NCBI RefSeq assembly: GCF_033095865.1
Contig: NZ_AP019365.1
Span: 4,003,501 to 4,067,500, forward strand
DNA: 64,000 nucleotides
Direction: 5' to 3'
DNA from: Pseudomonas sp. KU43P
Lineage (GTDB): Bacteria; Pseudomonadota; Gammaproteobacteria; Pseudomonadales; Pseudomonadaceae
Made by a program: the position numbers and the translations under genes. The notes beneath the pieces are model-generated. The model saw only the letters and a list, made by a program, of their open reading frames with translations, ran no database searches and was not told where the DNA came from. Below, piece after piece: positions 40,324-48,969 of the stretch (position 1 is the first letter of the stretch; every line of letters starts with the position of its first letter).

Positions 40324-42564
40324 TCAGAACGAAATATTCAGCGCAGCGAACACCGCCCGCCCCGGCTGGTTGTAGGTATTGGCCCCCGAACTGCTGGCAT
40401 TGCCGCCACGCAGGATCTGCTTGTCGAACACGTTGTTCACCCCTACCCGCACGTCGTAGTTGGCGTTGAACGTGTACCCGGCACTCACGTCCACCAGCCC
40501 ATAGGCCTCGACATCCTGTTGCGCCTCGGTGTCGTAGTTTTCCTGGGTGCGGTAGTTGTACTTAGGCGACTTCTGCTTGCCGTAATAGGTACCCGCCACC
40601 TGGAACGACAGCTTGTCGGTGGCGCGCCAGTCCAGGGTGCTGTTGATCGTGTACTCGGGGATCACCGACAGCGGCTCGCCGGTCTCGCGGTTATCGTTGT
40701 CGAGCATCCAGGTCAGGTTGGTGTTCCAGTCCAGCACCGGGCTCAGCTCGACGAACAGGTTGCCCTCGATGCCTTCCACCCGCGCCTTGCCGGCGTTTTC
40801 CCATTGGGTCACGCGGCGTCCGTTGTTGATGGTGTAGAGCACGTCGGTGCCGCCGATGATCTTGTTCTGGTAGTCGTTACGGAAGTAGGTCGCGCTGGTG
40901 CGCCAGCTGCCACGGTCGTACAGCAGGCCGATTTCCTTGTTGACGCTGATCTCGGGCTTGAGGTCGGCATTGCCCTGCAGGTAGCAGCCACCCGAGTTGC
41001 CCTGCTGCACGCTGCAGCCCTGGCCACGGCTGTAGAGCAGGTAGTTGGGGTTGGACTGATACAGGTTCGGCACTTTGTAGGCACGGGCGATGCCACCCTT
41101 GACCGACAGCGCTTCGGTAAGCTTGTGCGACAGGTTGAGGCTCGGGCTGAAGTTGTCGCCAAACAACTCGTGATGATCGAAGCGCAGGCCGGGGGTCACG
41201 GTGGTATCACCGATGACGACGTTGTCCTCGACGAACAGCGCGTAGCTCTTGGCGGTCATCTTCGAGTCACTGCGGTCGAAGCCAATGATCGCGTTGTTGC
41301 CCACACCACTCGGGTCAAAACTTTGCGGGCGGAACGAACCCTGGTCGTTGAGCGACTCGTACAGGTACTCGCCACCCAGCGTCAGCACATGCTCGGTGCT
41401 GCCCATGGCGAACGGCAGGTTGACCTCGCTGCTCAAGCGCGTGTTGCGCAGCCGCGACATGGCTGCGCCGCTGTCGTTGATCGCCCCTTCCGGCCCACCG
41501 GCCAGGCCTTCGTTGAGGCGCCAGTTGCGCACGTATTCGTAGGCCAGGGTGCTCTTGCTGGTGCCCCAGGTGAAGTCGCCCAGGTGAGTCAGGTCGTAGG
41601 TATTGCGCTGCATGACGTTGGTTTCGTGACCATACAGGCTGTTGATCAGGTCGGGGTTGCCGCCACCGTTGCTGTTCATGGTGTCGCCGGCGTAGATGTT
41701 GCCTTGGCGGCTGTAGCCTGCGCTGGCTTCCAGACGGTGCTCGTCGTTGAGCTTCCAGCTCAGCAGGCCGTTGATGTCCTTGTTGCGCACGCCCTCACGG
41801 CCTGCCACCAGCGCGCTGTTGGCGTGCCCTGCGTTGATGTCCAGGTCGTCGGCATCGGTCTTGGCCAGGCCACCGAACAGGCGGAAACCGAGGTTGTCGG
41901 TGAGCCCGCCGCTGAGGTTGAAGTTGGCGCGGCGGCTGGCGCCTTCGGCGCTGTCTTCGGGCATCTGCGTGTAGAAATTGAGGTTGCCCTTGAACTCGTC
42001 GGTGGGGCGTTTGGTGATGATGTTGACCACCCCGCCCATCGCCCCGGAGCCGTAGCGTGCGGCAGCCGGGCCACGCAGGATTTCGATGCGCTCGACCGCC
42101 TCGGCCGGCACCCAGTTGGTTTCGCCACGGGTGTCACGGTCGCCGTTCCAGCCGTAGCGCACGGCATTGCGTGCATTGGACGGTTTGCCGTCGATGAGGA
42201 TCAGAGTGTTCTCCGGGCCCATGCCGCGCAGGTCGATCTGGCGGTTGTTGCCGCGTGCGCCACTGGCACTGTTGCCGGTCAGGTTGACCCCCGGTTCGCG
42301 GCGGATGATGTCCGACAGGTCGTTGGCCGGTGGCCGGCGCTTGATGTCTTCTTCGGTGATGATCGACGAGCCCAGCGCCTGACGCGCTTCGCGCTCGGCG
42401 GTGATCAGGGTGTCCTGGATCACCAGCGCCTTTTCTCCTGCCGGTACTTCCAGCACCTCACCGGCACGCTGCTCGTCCGCTTCAGCGGCATTCGCCAGCA
42501 TGGCCGGCGATGCCAGGGCAACGAAGGCCAGGGCCAGGCTATTGGGTGAGGTTCTGCACTGCAT
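40324..42564 (-). CDS. TonB-dependent siderophore receptor, enterobactin type (FepA/PfeA-like)
   Basis: Outer-membrane iron-siderophore receptor. The ATG at 42564 is chosen because AGGAG lies eight bases upstream; the in-frame GTG at 42570 is too close to that RBS. A signal peptide (SLALAFVALASPAMLANA) precedes the TonB-box-like DTLITAERE and the plug domain (GNNRQIDLRGMGPENTLILIDGKP, ERIEILRGPAAARYGSGAMGGVVNIIT). The 22-strand barrel ends in aromatic F (ALNISF). Plug sequence and length (746) fit catecholate (enterobactin) receptors. A Fur box lies upstream. Confidence 0.9.
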   Translation of the reverse strand: MQCRTSPNSLALAFVALASPAMLANAAEADEQRAGEVLEVPAGEKALVIQDTLITAEREARQALGSSIITEEDIKRRPPANDLSDIIRREPGVNLTGNSASGARGNNRQIDLRGMGPENTLILIDGKPSNARNAVRYGWNGDRDTRGETNWVPAEAVERIEILRGPAAARYGSGAMGGVVNIITKRPTDEFKGNLNFYTQMPEDSAEGASRRANFNLSGGLTDNLGFRLFGGLAKTDADDLDINAGHANSALVAGREGVRNKDINGLLSWKLNDEHRLEASAGYSRQGNIYAGDTMNSNGGGNPDLINSLYGHETNVMQRNTYDLTHLGDFTWGTSKSTLAYEYVRNWRLNEGLAGGPEGAINDSGAAMSRLRNTRLSSEVNLPFAMGSTEHVLTLGGEYLYESLNDQGSFRPQSFDPSGVGNNAIIGFDRSDSKMTAKSYALFVEDNVVIGDTTVTPGLRFDHHELFGDNFSPSLNLSHKLTEALSVKGGIARAYKVPNLYQSNPNYLLYSRGQGCSVQQGNSGGCYLQGNADLKPEISVNKEIGLLYDRGSWRTSATYFRNDYQNKIIGGTDVLYTINNGRRVTQWENAGKARVEGIEGNLFVELSPVLDWNTNLTWMLDNDNRETGEPLSVIPEYTINSTLDWRATDKLSFQVAGTYYGKQKSPKYNYRTQENYDTEAQQDVEAYGLVDVSAGYTFNANYDVRVGVNNVFDKQILRGGNASSSGANTYNQPGRAVFAALNISF

Positions 42565-42675
42565 CGACACATCTCCTGCGAATCATGAGCGAAAAGGCAC
42601 ATCCCTGCCGGAAGCCGGGAGCCCTCGCCCACCGGCCTCGCAAACAAAAGTTCGGGGGCCAACAGGGATGGTGAA

Positions 42676-42694
42676 TATAGTGATTCTCAAATGA
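42676..42694 (-). promoter_or_regulatory. Fur box of the siderophore receptor gene
   Basis: On the minus strand CATTTGAGAATCACTATAT resembles the Fur consensus GATAATGATAATCATTATC and the common Pseudomonas form TTGAGAATCATTAT. It lies about 110 bases upstream of the receptor ATG in an AT-rich stretch that also precedes arsB on the other strand. Confidence 0.65.
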
Positions 42695-42805
42695 GTTTAA
42701 ATCTTATTTACGAAACTTACATGTTTGTAACGGAACTTTTCCGAAGCGCCAGCAGCCCGTGTACAGTCCCCCCATCCCATACATCCGTGTCGAGACACCG
42801 CGTTC

Positions 42806-44089
42806 ATGCTCACCGCCGCACTGATCTTCCTGTTCACCCTGACCCTGGTCATCTGGCAACCCAAAGGCCTCGGCGTGGGCTGGAGCGCCACCCTCGGCGC
42901 CGTGCTGGCACTGCTGTTCGGCGTGGTCTCGCTGAACGACATCCCCGCCGTCTGGGCCATCATCTGGAACGCCACCGGCACCTTCATCGCCCTGATCATC
43001 ATCAGCCTGCTGCTGGATGAAGCCGGATTCTTCGAGTGGGCCGCCTTGCATGTGGCGCGCTGGGCCCGGGGTGACGGGCGCCGACTGTTCGCCTTCATGG
43101 TATTGCTGGGCGCGGCGGTATCAGCACTGTTCGCCAACGACGGTGCGGCGCTGATCCTCACCCCGATCGTGATGTCGATGCTGCTGGCATTGCGCTTCTC
43201 CCCCGCCGCGACGTTGGCCTTCGTCATGGGAGCCGGCTTCATCGCCGACACCGCGAGCCTGCCGCTGGTGGTGTCGAACCTGGTCAACATCGTTTCGGCG
43301 GATTACTTCGGCCTGGGGTTCAATGCCTATGCCGCAGTGATGGTGCCGGTCAACCTGGTGGCGGTGGCGGCTACGCTGCTGGTGCTGTGGCTGTACTTTC
43401 GGCGCGACATTCCACAGCGCTATGCGACCGATGAACTGAAGTTGCCGGCAATGGCCGTGCGTGACCGCGCGACCTTTCGTGTCGGCTGGGTCGTGCTGCT
43501 GGCGTTGCTGGTCAGCCTGTTCGTGCTCGAGCCTCTGGGCATCCCGGTCAGCGCTGTGTCCGCAGCCTGCGCGGCGGTGCTGTTCGCCGTTGCGGCACGC
43601 GGCCATGTGATCTCCACCCGCCGCGTGCTGCGCGAGGCGCCGTGGCACATCGTGGTGTTCTCGCTGGGGATGTACCTGGTGGTCTATGGGCTTCGTAATG
43701 CCGGCCTGACCGATTCGCTTACCGGTGTGCTGAACTGGCTGGCCGGGCACGGGCTGTGGGCAGCGTCGCTGGGTACCGGGTTGATCGCGGCGCTGCTGTC
43801 ATCGGTGATGAACAACTTGCCCAGCGTGCTGATCGGCGCGCTGTCCATCCATGCCAGCGAGGCCCAGGGCGTGGTGCGGGAGGCGATGATCTATGCCAAC
43901 GTCATCGGCTGCGACCTGGGGCCGAAGATCACACCGATCGGCAGCCTGGCCACGTTGTTGTGGCTGCATGTGCTGGCGCGCAAGGGGGTGAGTATCGGGT
44001 GGGGGTACTACTTCAAGGTGGGGGTGTTGTTGACGGTGCCGGTATTGCTGGTGACGTTGGCGGCGCTGGCGTTGCGGTTGAGTCTTTGA
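42806..44089 (+). CDS. arsB: Arsenite/antimonite efflux permease ArsB
   Basis: 427 residues, nearly the same length as plasmid R773 ArsB. Alignment from memory is close throughout: [67 protein letters not shown], and the C-terminal [28 protein letters not shown]. Twelve membrane helices are expected. It exports As(III) and Sb(III) by proton antiport, or with ArsA. No arsR, arsC or arsH flanks it, so it is an orphan copy, divergent from a Fur-regulated receptor gene. Confidence 0.93.
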   Translation: MLTAALIFLFTLTLVIWQPKGLGVGWSATLGAVLALLFGVVSLNDIPAVWAIIWNATGTFIALIIISLLLDEAGFFEWAALHVARWARGDGRRLFAFMVLLGAAVSALFANDGAALILTPIVMSMLLALRFSPAATLAFVMGAGFIADTASLPLVVSNLVNIVSADYFGLGFNAYAAVMVPVNLVAVAATLLVLWLYFRRDIPQRYATDELKLPAMAVRDRATFRVGWVVLLALLVSLFVLEPLGIPVSAVSAACAAVLFAVAARGHVISTRRVLREAPWHIVVFSLGMYLVVYGLRNAGLTDSLTGVLNWLAGHGLWAASLGTGLIAALLSSVMNNLPSVLIGALSIHASEAQGVVREAMIYANVIGCDLGPKITPIGSLATLLWLHVLARKGVSIGWGYYFKVGVLLTVPVLLVTLAALALRLSL

Positions 44090-44110
44090 GGGTGTCGGGG
44101 CTGCTGTGCA

Positions 44111-44200
44111 GCCCATCGCCGGCAAGCCGACTCCCACAGATACAGCGCAATGCTCAAGGGCAGCGCGGAAGCTGTAGGAGCTGGCTTGCCGGCGATGGGC
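44111..44200. repeat. Inverted REP pair downstream of arsB
   Basis: Arms gcccatcgccggcaagccga... (44111-44138) and the complementary set at 44172-44200, with a few mismatches and a 33-base spacer. It marks the end of typical high-GC sequence; the next 1.6 kb is more AT-rich. Confidence 0.8.
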
Positions 44201-44372
44201 CGCACAGCGGCCCCGCCAACCGCCTAATCACAAACCGTTCTCGATGTAAAGGAAAGTTTAAGGGTATGGACATCGTCGCAGGCCAGGCCAGGTCGGGCTT
44301 TTCTTGGACCTCAAAATGTCCATAGGATGCTCCCACTTTGTGAATGAAACCTCGTTGTGATGTCCATGGCTA

Positions 44373-45416
44373 ATGCATCCACGGCTTTTGACGACCCTGC
44401 CTGTAATGATGATGGGCTTGTTTGCCTTAGCTGGACCATGGCTTCTGCGGATAGTTGGCGAAGTCACAGGTGTAGGAATTGGTATAACGCTGATTGCCTT
44501 GAGTTGTACCGCTCGTATCTATGTCGATTCTGCCGGATCAATCATCGCTACGGCCATGCTGGGTGGCATCGGCATTGCTTTCATTCAAGCGCTCATGCCA
44601 GCTTTTATCAAACGCACCCATCCGGAAAGCGCCGGTATGCTGATGGGATTGTTCACTACGGGCATTATGGGCGGGGCTGCTTTTGCAGCAGCCACAGCCG
44701 CACCTGGCGCAGCGTTTTTTGGCTGGAAGCTCACGCTGGGGTTCGCAGCCCTACCCGCAGTACTCGCACTGGTTGCCTGGGTTCTTGCCGCTGGTCGAAC
44801 CGCCCCCTATTCTGCATCGGCAAGCTTGCCCTATCGCAATGCACAAGCATGGTTGCTGTTAGTATTTTTTGGCATCGGTACAGGCGCTTACACTTTAGTA
44901 CTGGCTTGGTTACCGCCATTTTACGTCCAGGTCGGATGGACAGCTGCAGATTCTGGCTATCTGCTCGGTGCCCTGACGCTTACGGAAGTAATAGCTGGGC
45001 TATTGGTGTCCTCGCTAATCCATCGTTTCCCTGACCGGCGACTTCTACTGATCTTGGTAATTTTACTTTTGATCAGTGGCTTAACTTGCTTGATTGCCGC
45101 TCCAAATCAGCTCGCGTTGATCGCGATTGTATGCCTAGGCATGGGTATTGGTGCGCTGTTCCCGTTGACGCTGATTGTCACCTTAGATCACGCTAGCTCT
45201 CCCGAAAGTGCCAGCGAACTCTTGGCCTTTGTACAAGGTGGTGGCTATATCATCGCTGCGACAATGCCAGTCATCGCAGGTTTTTTACGGGACCACCTCA
45301 GCTCTCTGTATTGGGCTTGGGGCTTAATGATCATAGGGTCTGTGGTACTGCTCGCCCTTAGCGCCTTCCTCCATCCTAATTCCCATCGTCCGATTAAGCT
45401 TGCCAGTGATACTTAA
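44373..45416 (+). pseudogene. 5'-truncated MFS transporter (CynX/NimT type)
   Basis: 347 residues beginning directly at what is normally the second membrane helix (LLTTLPVMMMGLFALAGPWL). CynX-like proteins are about 390-410 residues, so roughly 50 residues and the first helix are missing. An in-frame TGA at 44358 closes the frame upstream, and no N-terminal coding sequence is recognisable before it. The rest is intact to LHPNSHRPIKLASDT. GC content is clearly lower than in most flanking genes, suggesting acquired DNA. It could still be translated from 44373 but is unlikely to be a normal transporter. Confidence 0.7.
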
Positions 45417-45477
45417 AAACTTCCGTTGCTGGAGGTGGGATCAACCGTGGGGCGCCCGCTCTGGATCGATTTCTGCC

Positions 45478-45592
45478 GGTCAAGACGTACCCGTGCGCGG
45501 GTCACATCCGATGCAAATGGCTGGTCAAGTCGAATGCAAACTGGTGGTCAAGTGGGATGCAAACACTCGGTCAAGTCAGGTGCAATTTCCTA
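45478..45592. repeat. Five tandem 23-base repeats
   Basis: ggtca begins at 45478, 45501, 45524, 45547 and 45570, exactly 23 bases apart. The last three copies share ggtcaagt-N4-tgcaa; the second has gatgcaaa and the first keeps only the 5' half. They sit in a 410-base gap (45417-45826) that otherwise shows no gene. The pattern resembles the multiple terminal repeats of IS21-type elements or an iteron array, but no transposase or Rep gene is near. Confidence 0.75.
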
Positions 45593-45826
45593 GCTTTGCC
45601 ATCGAGGGCCAAGCTTTCTGGTGAGAATTGTATCTGCTAAGCAATGGATCTCAGTGACGCTGATCTGGTAGCAATATGCTTATCCTCGATGAAAGGCAAT
45701 TAAAAAATTTCGGCGTCACTCTACCCGTTGGGTATGCAACCCTATGAGTCGTCGCCCTGAGACGCTTGGGCCCCTCGCCCTAGTGATGGCGCTCACGGCA
45801 GCGTTAGAAAAGAGGCACTTAGAAGC

Positions 45827-47101
45827 TCAACACTTTACGGTCCACAGTTGATCAATCCGCGTGGTGTAAGACTGGCTCATCATTTCTCTTCGCATCCCCC
45901 AATCCGGCGCGACAGGCACGCGAGCAACCCGCATTGTCCCGCGACCCCACCGGTCGTTGATATCATCCATAACCTGCATAAGTCGGCCACACGCAACTGG
46001 CTGCTTGAGCGCGAACAAATCCTCTGAGAACTCTCCAGGTTGACGCAGTTCCATCAGCAGCACCTCCGCCTTGCTGTACCGGAAACCAGGCCTGTAAATC
46101 TTGGACACAGCATCGGTGGCGAATCTGGTCATTAGCAGGGTGTCGGAGGTTGGGTAAGGCAGCTCAACCAGCACGCCCTGGGAGTGGTGCGCCTCATCCG
46201 GGTTAAACATCCCGGTGCGGATGCTTACGCGTATTCGCTTGCACACTGAGCCCTGCGCTCGGAGTTTTTCAGCAGCACGCGCGACGTAAGTGGCCACAGC
46301 TTGCTTGATCAGCACAAGCTCTGTCAGTCGCTTGCCAAACATCCGGCTGCAACAGATCTCCTGCTTTGGCGGCTCTGCTTCGTCCAGTTCCAAGCAGGGC
46401 GTGCCAGCGAGTTCACGTGCCGTCTTCTCCACAACTACGCTGAACTTCTGTCGAAGCGTCCACGCGTCGGCTCTTGCCAGGTCCATTGCCGTGCGTATGC
46501 CCATAGCCCCGAAGTGTTCCGCCATACGACGTCCAACTCCCCAAACCTCCGTTACCGCAGTATTACGCAAAACCCAATCGCGTTTGAAATTATCGCGAAT
46601 GTCCACCACTCCACCGGTGTGAGCTTGGAGCCTTTTGGCCGTATGGTTAGCCAACTTGGCTAACGTCTTGGTGTGTGCGATACCAACACCAACTGGAATG
46701 CTAGTGCAGCGAAGAACTCGGTGACGTAAGTCGCGACTGAAAGCCTCCATGTCTCCCGGCATGCCTGTCAGATCGAGCCAAGCCTCATCAATGGAATAAC
46801 GCTCGCAATGCTCTACGGAAGATTCTAGGAGTGTCATAACCCGCTCGGAGATATTGCCATATAACGCATAATTACTAGAAAACGGGACAATCCCATGCCG
46901 TTTTAGCTTGTCTCTAATTTGGAAAAAAGGCTCACCCATTTTCACAAACGGCTTTGCGTCATACGATCGTGCAATCACACACCCATCGTTATTACTCAGC
47001 ACTACGATAGGCGTTTTTGCCAGATCGGGTCGGAAGATACGCTCACAGCTCGCATAAAACGAGTTGCAGTCGACCAGGGCAAAGACGGGGGAAGGCTTCA
47101 T
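45827..47101 (-). CDS. umuC: DNA polymerase V catalytic subunit UmuC (RulB-like)
   Basis: Y-family translesion polymerase that acts with UmuD' and RecA in SOS mutagenesis. 424 residues, normal length. Active-site acidic residues are Asp11 (ALVDCNSFYASCE), Asp105 and Glu106 (RYSIDEAWLDL). The helix-hairpin-helix AVTEVWGVGRRMAEHF and a C-terminal little-finger region follow. The conserved UmuC C-terminal tail is present. A perfect LexA box lies 19 bases before the ATG. Unusually, umuD is not directly upstream but 1.3 kb away, past an opposite-strand MFS gene. GC is lower than in most of the window. Confidence 0.95.
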   Translation of the reverse strand: MKPSPVFALVDCNSFYASCERIFRPDLAKTPIVVLSNNDGCVIARSYDAKPFVKMGEPFFQIRDKLKRHGIVPFSSNYALYGNISERVMTLLESSVEHCERYSIDEAWLDLTGMPGDMEAFSRDLRHRVLRCTSIPVGVGIAHTKTLAKLANHTAKRLQAHTGGVVDIRDNFKRDWVLRNTAVTEVWGVGRRMAEHFGAMGIRTAMDLARADAWTLRQKFSVVVEKTARELAGTPCLELDEAEPPKQEICCSRMFGKRLTELVLIKQAVATYVARAAEKLRAQGSVCKRIRVSIRTGMFNPDEAHHSQGVLVELPYPTSDTLLMTRFATDAVSKIYRPGFRYSKAEVLLMELRQPGEFSEDLFALKQPVACGRLMQVMDDINDRWGRGTMRVARVPVAPDWGMRREMMSQSYTTRIDQLWTVKC

Positions 47102-47119
47102 CGGGTGGCATCACGCACA

Positions 47120-47135
47120 CTGTATTTATATACAG
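47120..47135 (-). promoter_or_regulatory. LexA (SOS) box of umuC
   Basis: CTGT-atttatat-ACAG, a perfect CTGT-N8-ACAG match with AT-rich core, 19 bases upstream of the umuC ATG. The divergent MFS gene starts about 100 bases away, so it might also be affected. Confidence 0.85.
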
Positions 47136-47237
47136 TTAACCACATCCTTCCATGTTGACGTCGCCCACTCATCCGATTTGCATCCTGCGCCCAGGCTCCT
47201 ACAGTTTCGAACGTAGCGATACAGCCGAGGCTCCACG

Positions 47238-48443
47238 ATGCCCAGCGTCGAGAAAACCGCACCACCGGCCACCAGCAAGGCTTTGCCGAAGATCCCCCGC
47301 AGCGTCTGGGCACTGGGTTTCGTGTCGATGTTCATGGACATTTCCTCGGAGATGATCCACGCCCTGCTGCCGCTGTACATGGTCACCGTGCTCGGCACCT
47401 CGGTGGTGGCGGTGGGCGTCATCGAAGGTATCGCCGAGGCCACCGCGTCGATCACCAAGGTGTTTTCCGGCGCCCTCAGCGACCGCTTCGGCAAGCGCAA
47501 GCTGCTCACGGTACTGGGCTATGGCCTGGGCGCGCTGACCAAGCCGGTGTTCCCCATGGCGTCGGGGCTGGAATGGCTGATCGGGGCGCGTTTCGTCGAC
47601 CGCGTCGGCAAGGGTATCCGCGGGGCGCCGCGCGATGCGCTGGTGGCCGACGTGACCCCGGCCGAGCTGCGCGGGGCGGCGTTCGGCCTGCGCCAGGCGC
47701 TGGACACGGTCGGCGCCTTTCTCGGGCCGCTGCTGGCGATCCTGTTGATGTGGCTGACCGCCAGCCACTTCCAGACCGTGTTCTGGGTCGCGGTGATACC
47801 GGCGTTCCTGGCCGTGTACATTCTTGTGGCCTTCGTCCGCGAACCACCGGCTTCGGCAGCGAAAAAACCCGTACGCACGCCGCTGGCGTGGCACGAGCTG
47901 GCACGCCTGGGCCCGGCATACTGGCGCCTGATCGGCCTGGCGATGGTGTTCACCCTGGGCCGCTTCAGCGAGGCCTTTCTGCTGCTGCGTGCCCAGGACA
48001 TGGGCCTGGCGCCCTTGTGGGCGCCTGCCGTGCTGGTCCTGATGGCGCTGGCCTACGCATTGTCGGCCTACCCCGCTGGCGCACTGTCGGACCGTGTCGG
48101 CCGACGTGGCGTGCTGATGGTCGGGCTCGCTTTGCTGGTCGCGGCCGACCTGCTGCTGGCGCTGATACCCGGCTGGGCCGGGCTGGCGCTGGGCGTGGCG
48201 GCCTGGGGGCTGCACCTGGGCTTTACCCAGGGCATCTTCGCCGCGCTGATCGCCGACAGTGCGCCCGCCCACCTGCGCGGCACGGCGTTCGGCCTGTTCA
48301 ACCTGCTGACCGGCCTGGCCCTTCTGGCCGCCAGCGTGGTGGCGGGGCTGCTGTGGGACGGGCTCGGCTTTCAGGCGACCTTCCTGGTGGGGGCTGCTTT
48401 TGCCGGTGCGACCTTGGCGGGTGTTGCGCTGCGGGCTTCATGA
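47238..48443 (+). CDS. MFS transporter inserted between umuD and umuC
   Basis: 401 residues with twelve predicted helices and the MFS loop motif GALSDRFGKRK plus its second-half copy GALSDRVGRRG. N-terminus SVWALGFVSMFMDISSEMIHALLPLYMVTVLG is typical of a group of uncharacterised MFS exporters. GC is high, unlike umuC next to it. It is divergent from umuC and convergent with umuD, overlapping the umuD stop by six bases. Substrate unknown. Confidence 0.9.
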   Translation: MPSVEKTAPPATSKALPKIPRSVWALGFVSMFMDISSEMIHALLPLYMVTVLGTSVVAVGVIEGIAEATASITKVFSGALSDRFGKRKLLTVLGYGLGALTKPVFPMASGLEWLIGARFVDRVGKGIRGAPRDALVADVTPAELRGAAFGLRQALDTVGAFLGPLLAILLMWLTASHFQTVFWVAVIPAFLAVYILVAFVREPPASAAKKPVRTPLAWHELARLGPAYWRLIGLAMVFTLGRFSEAFLLLRAQDMGLAPLWAPAVLVLMALAYALSAYPAGALSDRVGRRGVLMVGLALLVAADLLLALIPGWAGLALGVAAWGLHLGFTQGIFAALIADSAPAHLRGTAFGLFNLLTGLALLAASVVAGLLWDGLGFQATFLVGAAFAGATLAGVALRAS

Positions 48444-48869
48444 GTGCGGGTCGTGGCTGCGCACGCTGAAGGTCACCACACCCCAAATCGCCAATTCGTC
48501 ACCCTCCATGATGTAGCGTGGCGCAAACCGCGGGTTTTCCGAGCGCAGCACCACCTGCCCGCCGATGCGCTGCAAGCGCTTGCACAAGGGCTCGCCGTTG
48601 ACGGCAGCAATCACGATATGGCCGTTGCGTGCTTCGATCGAGCGGTCGACCAGCACCAGGTCACCGTCGAAGATCCCGGCGCCCTGCATGCTGTCGCCGT
48701 CTATCCTCACCAGGTACATGTGCGGCGCGCGCAGGTTGAACAGCTCGTCCAGCGAGATGGGTTGCTCCATGTGGTCCGCCGCTGGCGACGGGAAACCCGC
48801 CGGAACACGGAACAGGTAGCGCGGCAGCGCAGCGCTGCCGCAAGTGATCGGACCCAGGATGGAAGTCAT
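48438..48869 (-). CDS. umuD: DNA polymerase V protein UmuD (RulA-like)
   Basis: 143 residues from the ATG at 48869; the frame is open further upstream but that part runs through the LexA box. A LexA-type S24 self-cleaving protein. The cleavage site is Ala24-Gly25 (VPAGFPSPAADHMEQ; Cys24-Gly25 in E. coli). Catalytic Ser60 (IDGDSMQG) and Lys97 (GEPLCKRLQ) are at exactly the E. coli positions. Cleaved UmuD' joins UmuC to form Pol V. It has its own LexA box and is convergent with the MFS gene that separates it from umuC. Confidence 0.93.
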   Translation of the reverse strand: MTSILGPITCGSAALPRYLFRVPAGFPSPAADHMEQPISLDELFNLRAPHMYLVRIDGDSMQGAGIFDGDLVLVDRSIEARNGHIVIAAVNGEPLCKRLQRIGGQVVLRSENPRFAPRYIMEGDELAIWGVVTFSVRSHDPHS

Positions 48870-48889
48870 GTCACAGCCTTGAACAATAA

Positions 48890-48905
48890 CTGTATGCACA
48901 TACAG
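48890..48905. promoter_or_regulatory. LexA (SOS) box between umuD and the SRAP gene
   Basis: CTGT-atgcacat-ACAG, a perfect SOS box 21 bases upstream of the umuD ATG and 64 bases upstream of the divergent SRAP gene ATG at 48970. It may control both. Confidence 0.85.
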
Positions 48906-48969
48906 TAATGATGTACCTACGACCGGGTCAATCGCGCCGTAGGAAATTTCGACAAGTGGGGTGCATACC

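Noticed and set aside
38093..42549. Long plus-strand open frames opposite the PepSY and TonB receptor genes
   Set aside because: Antisense frames of well-supported genes; no start signals or family motifs.
45478..45592. CRISPR array
   Set aside because: Repeats are directly tandem without spacers and have no palindromic core; no cas gene is present.
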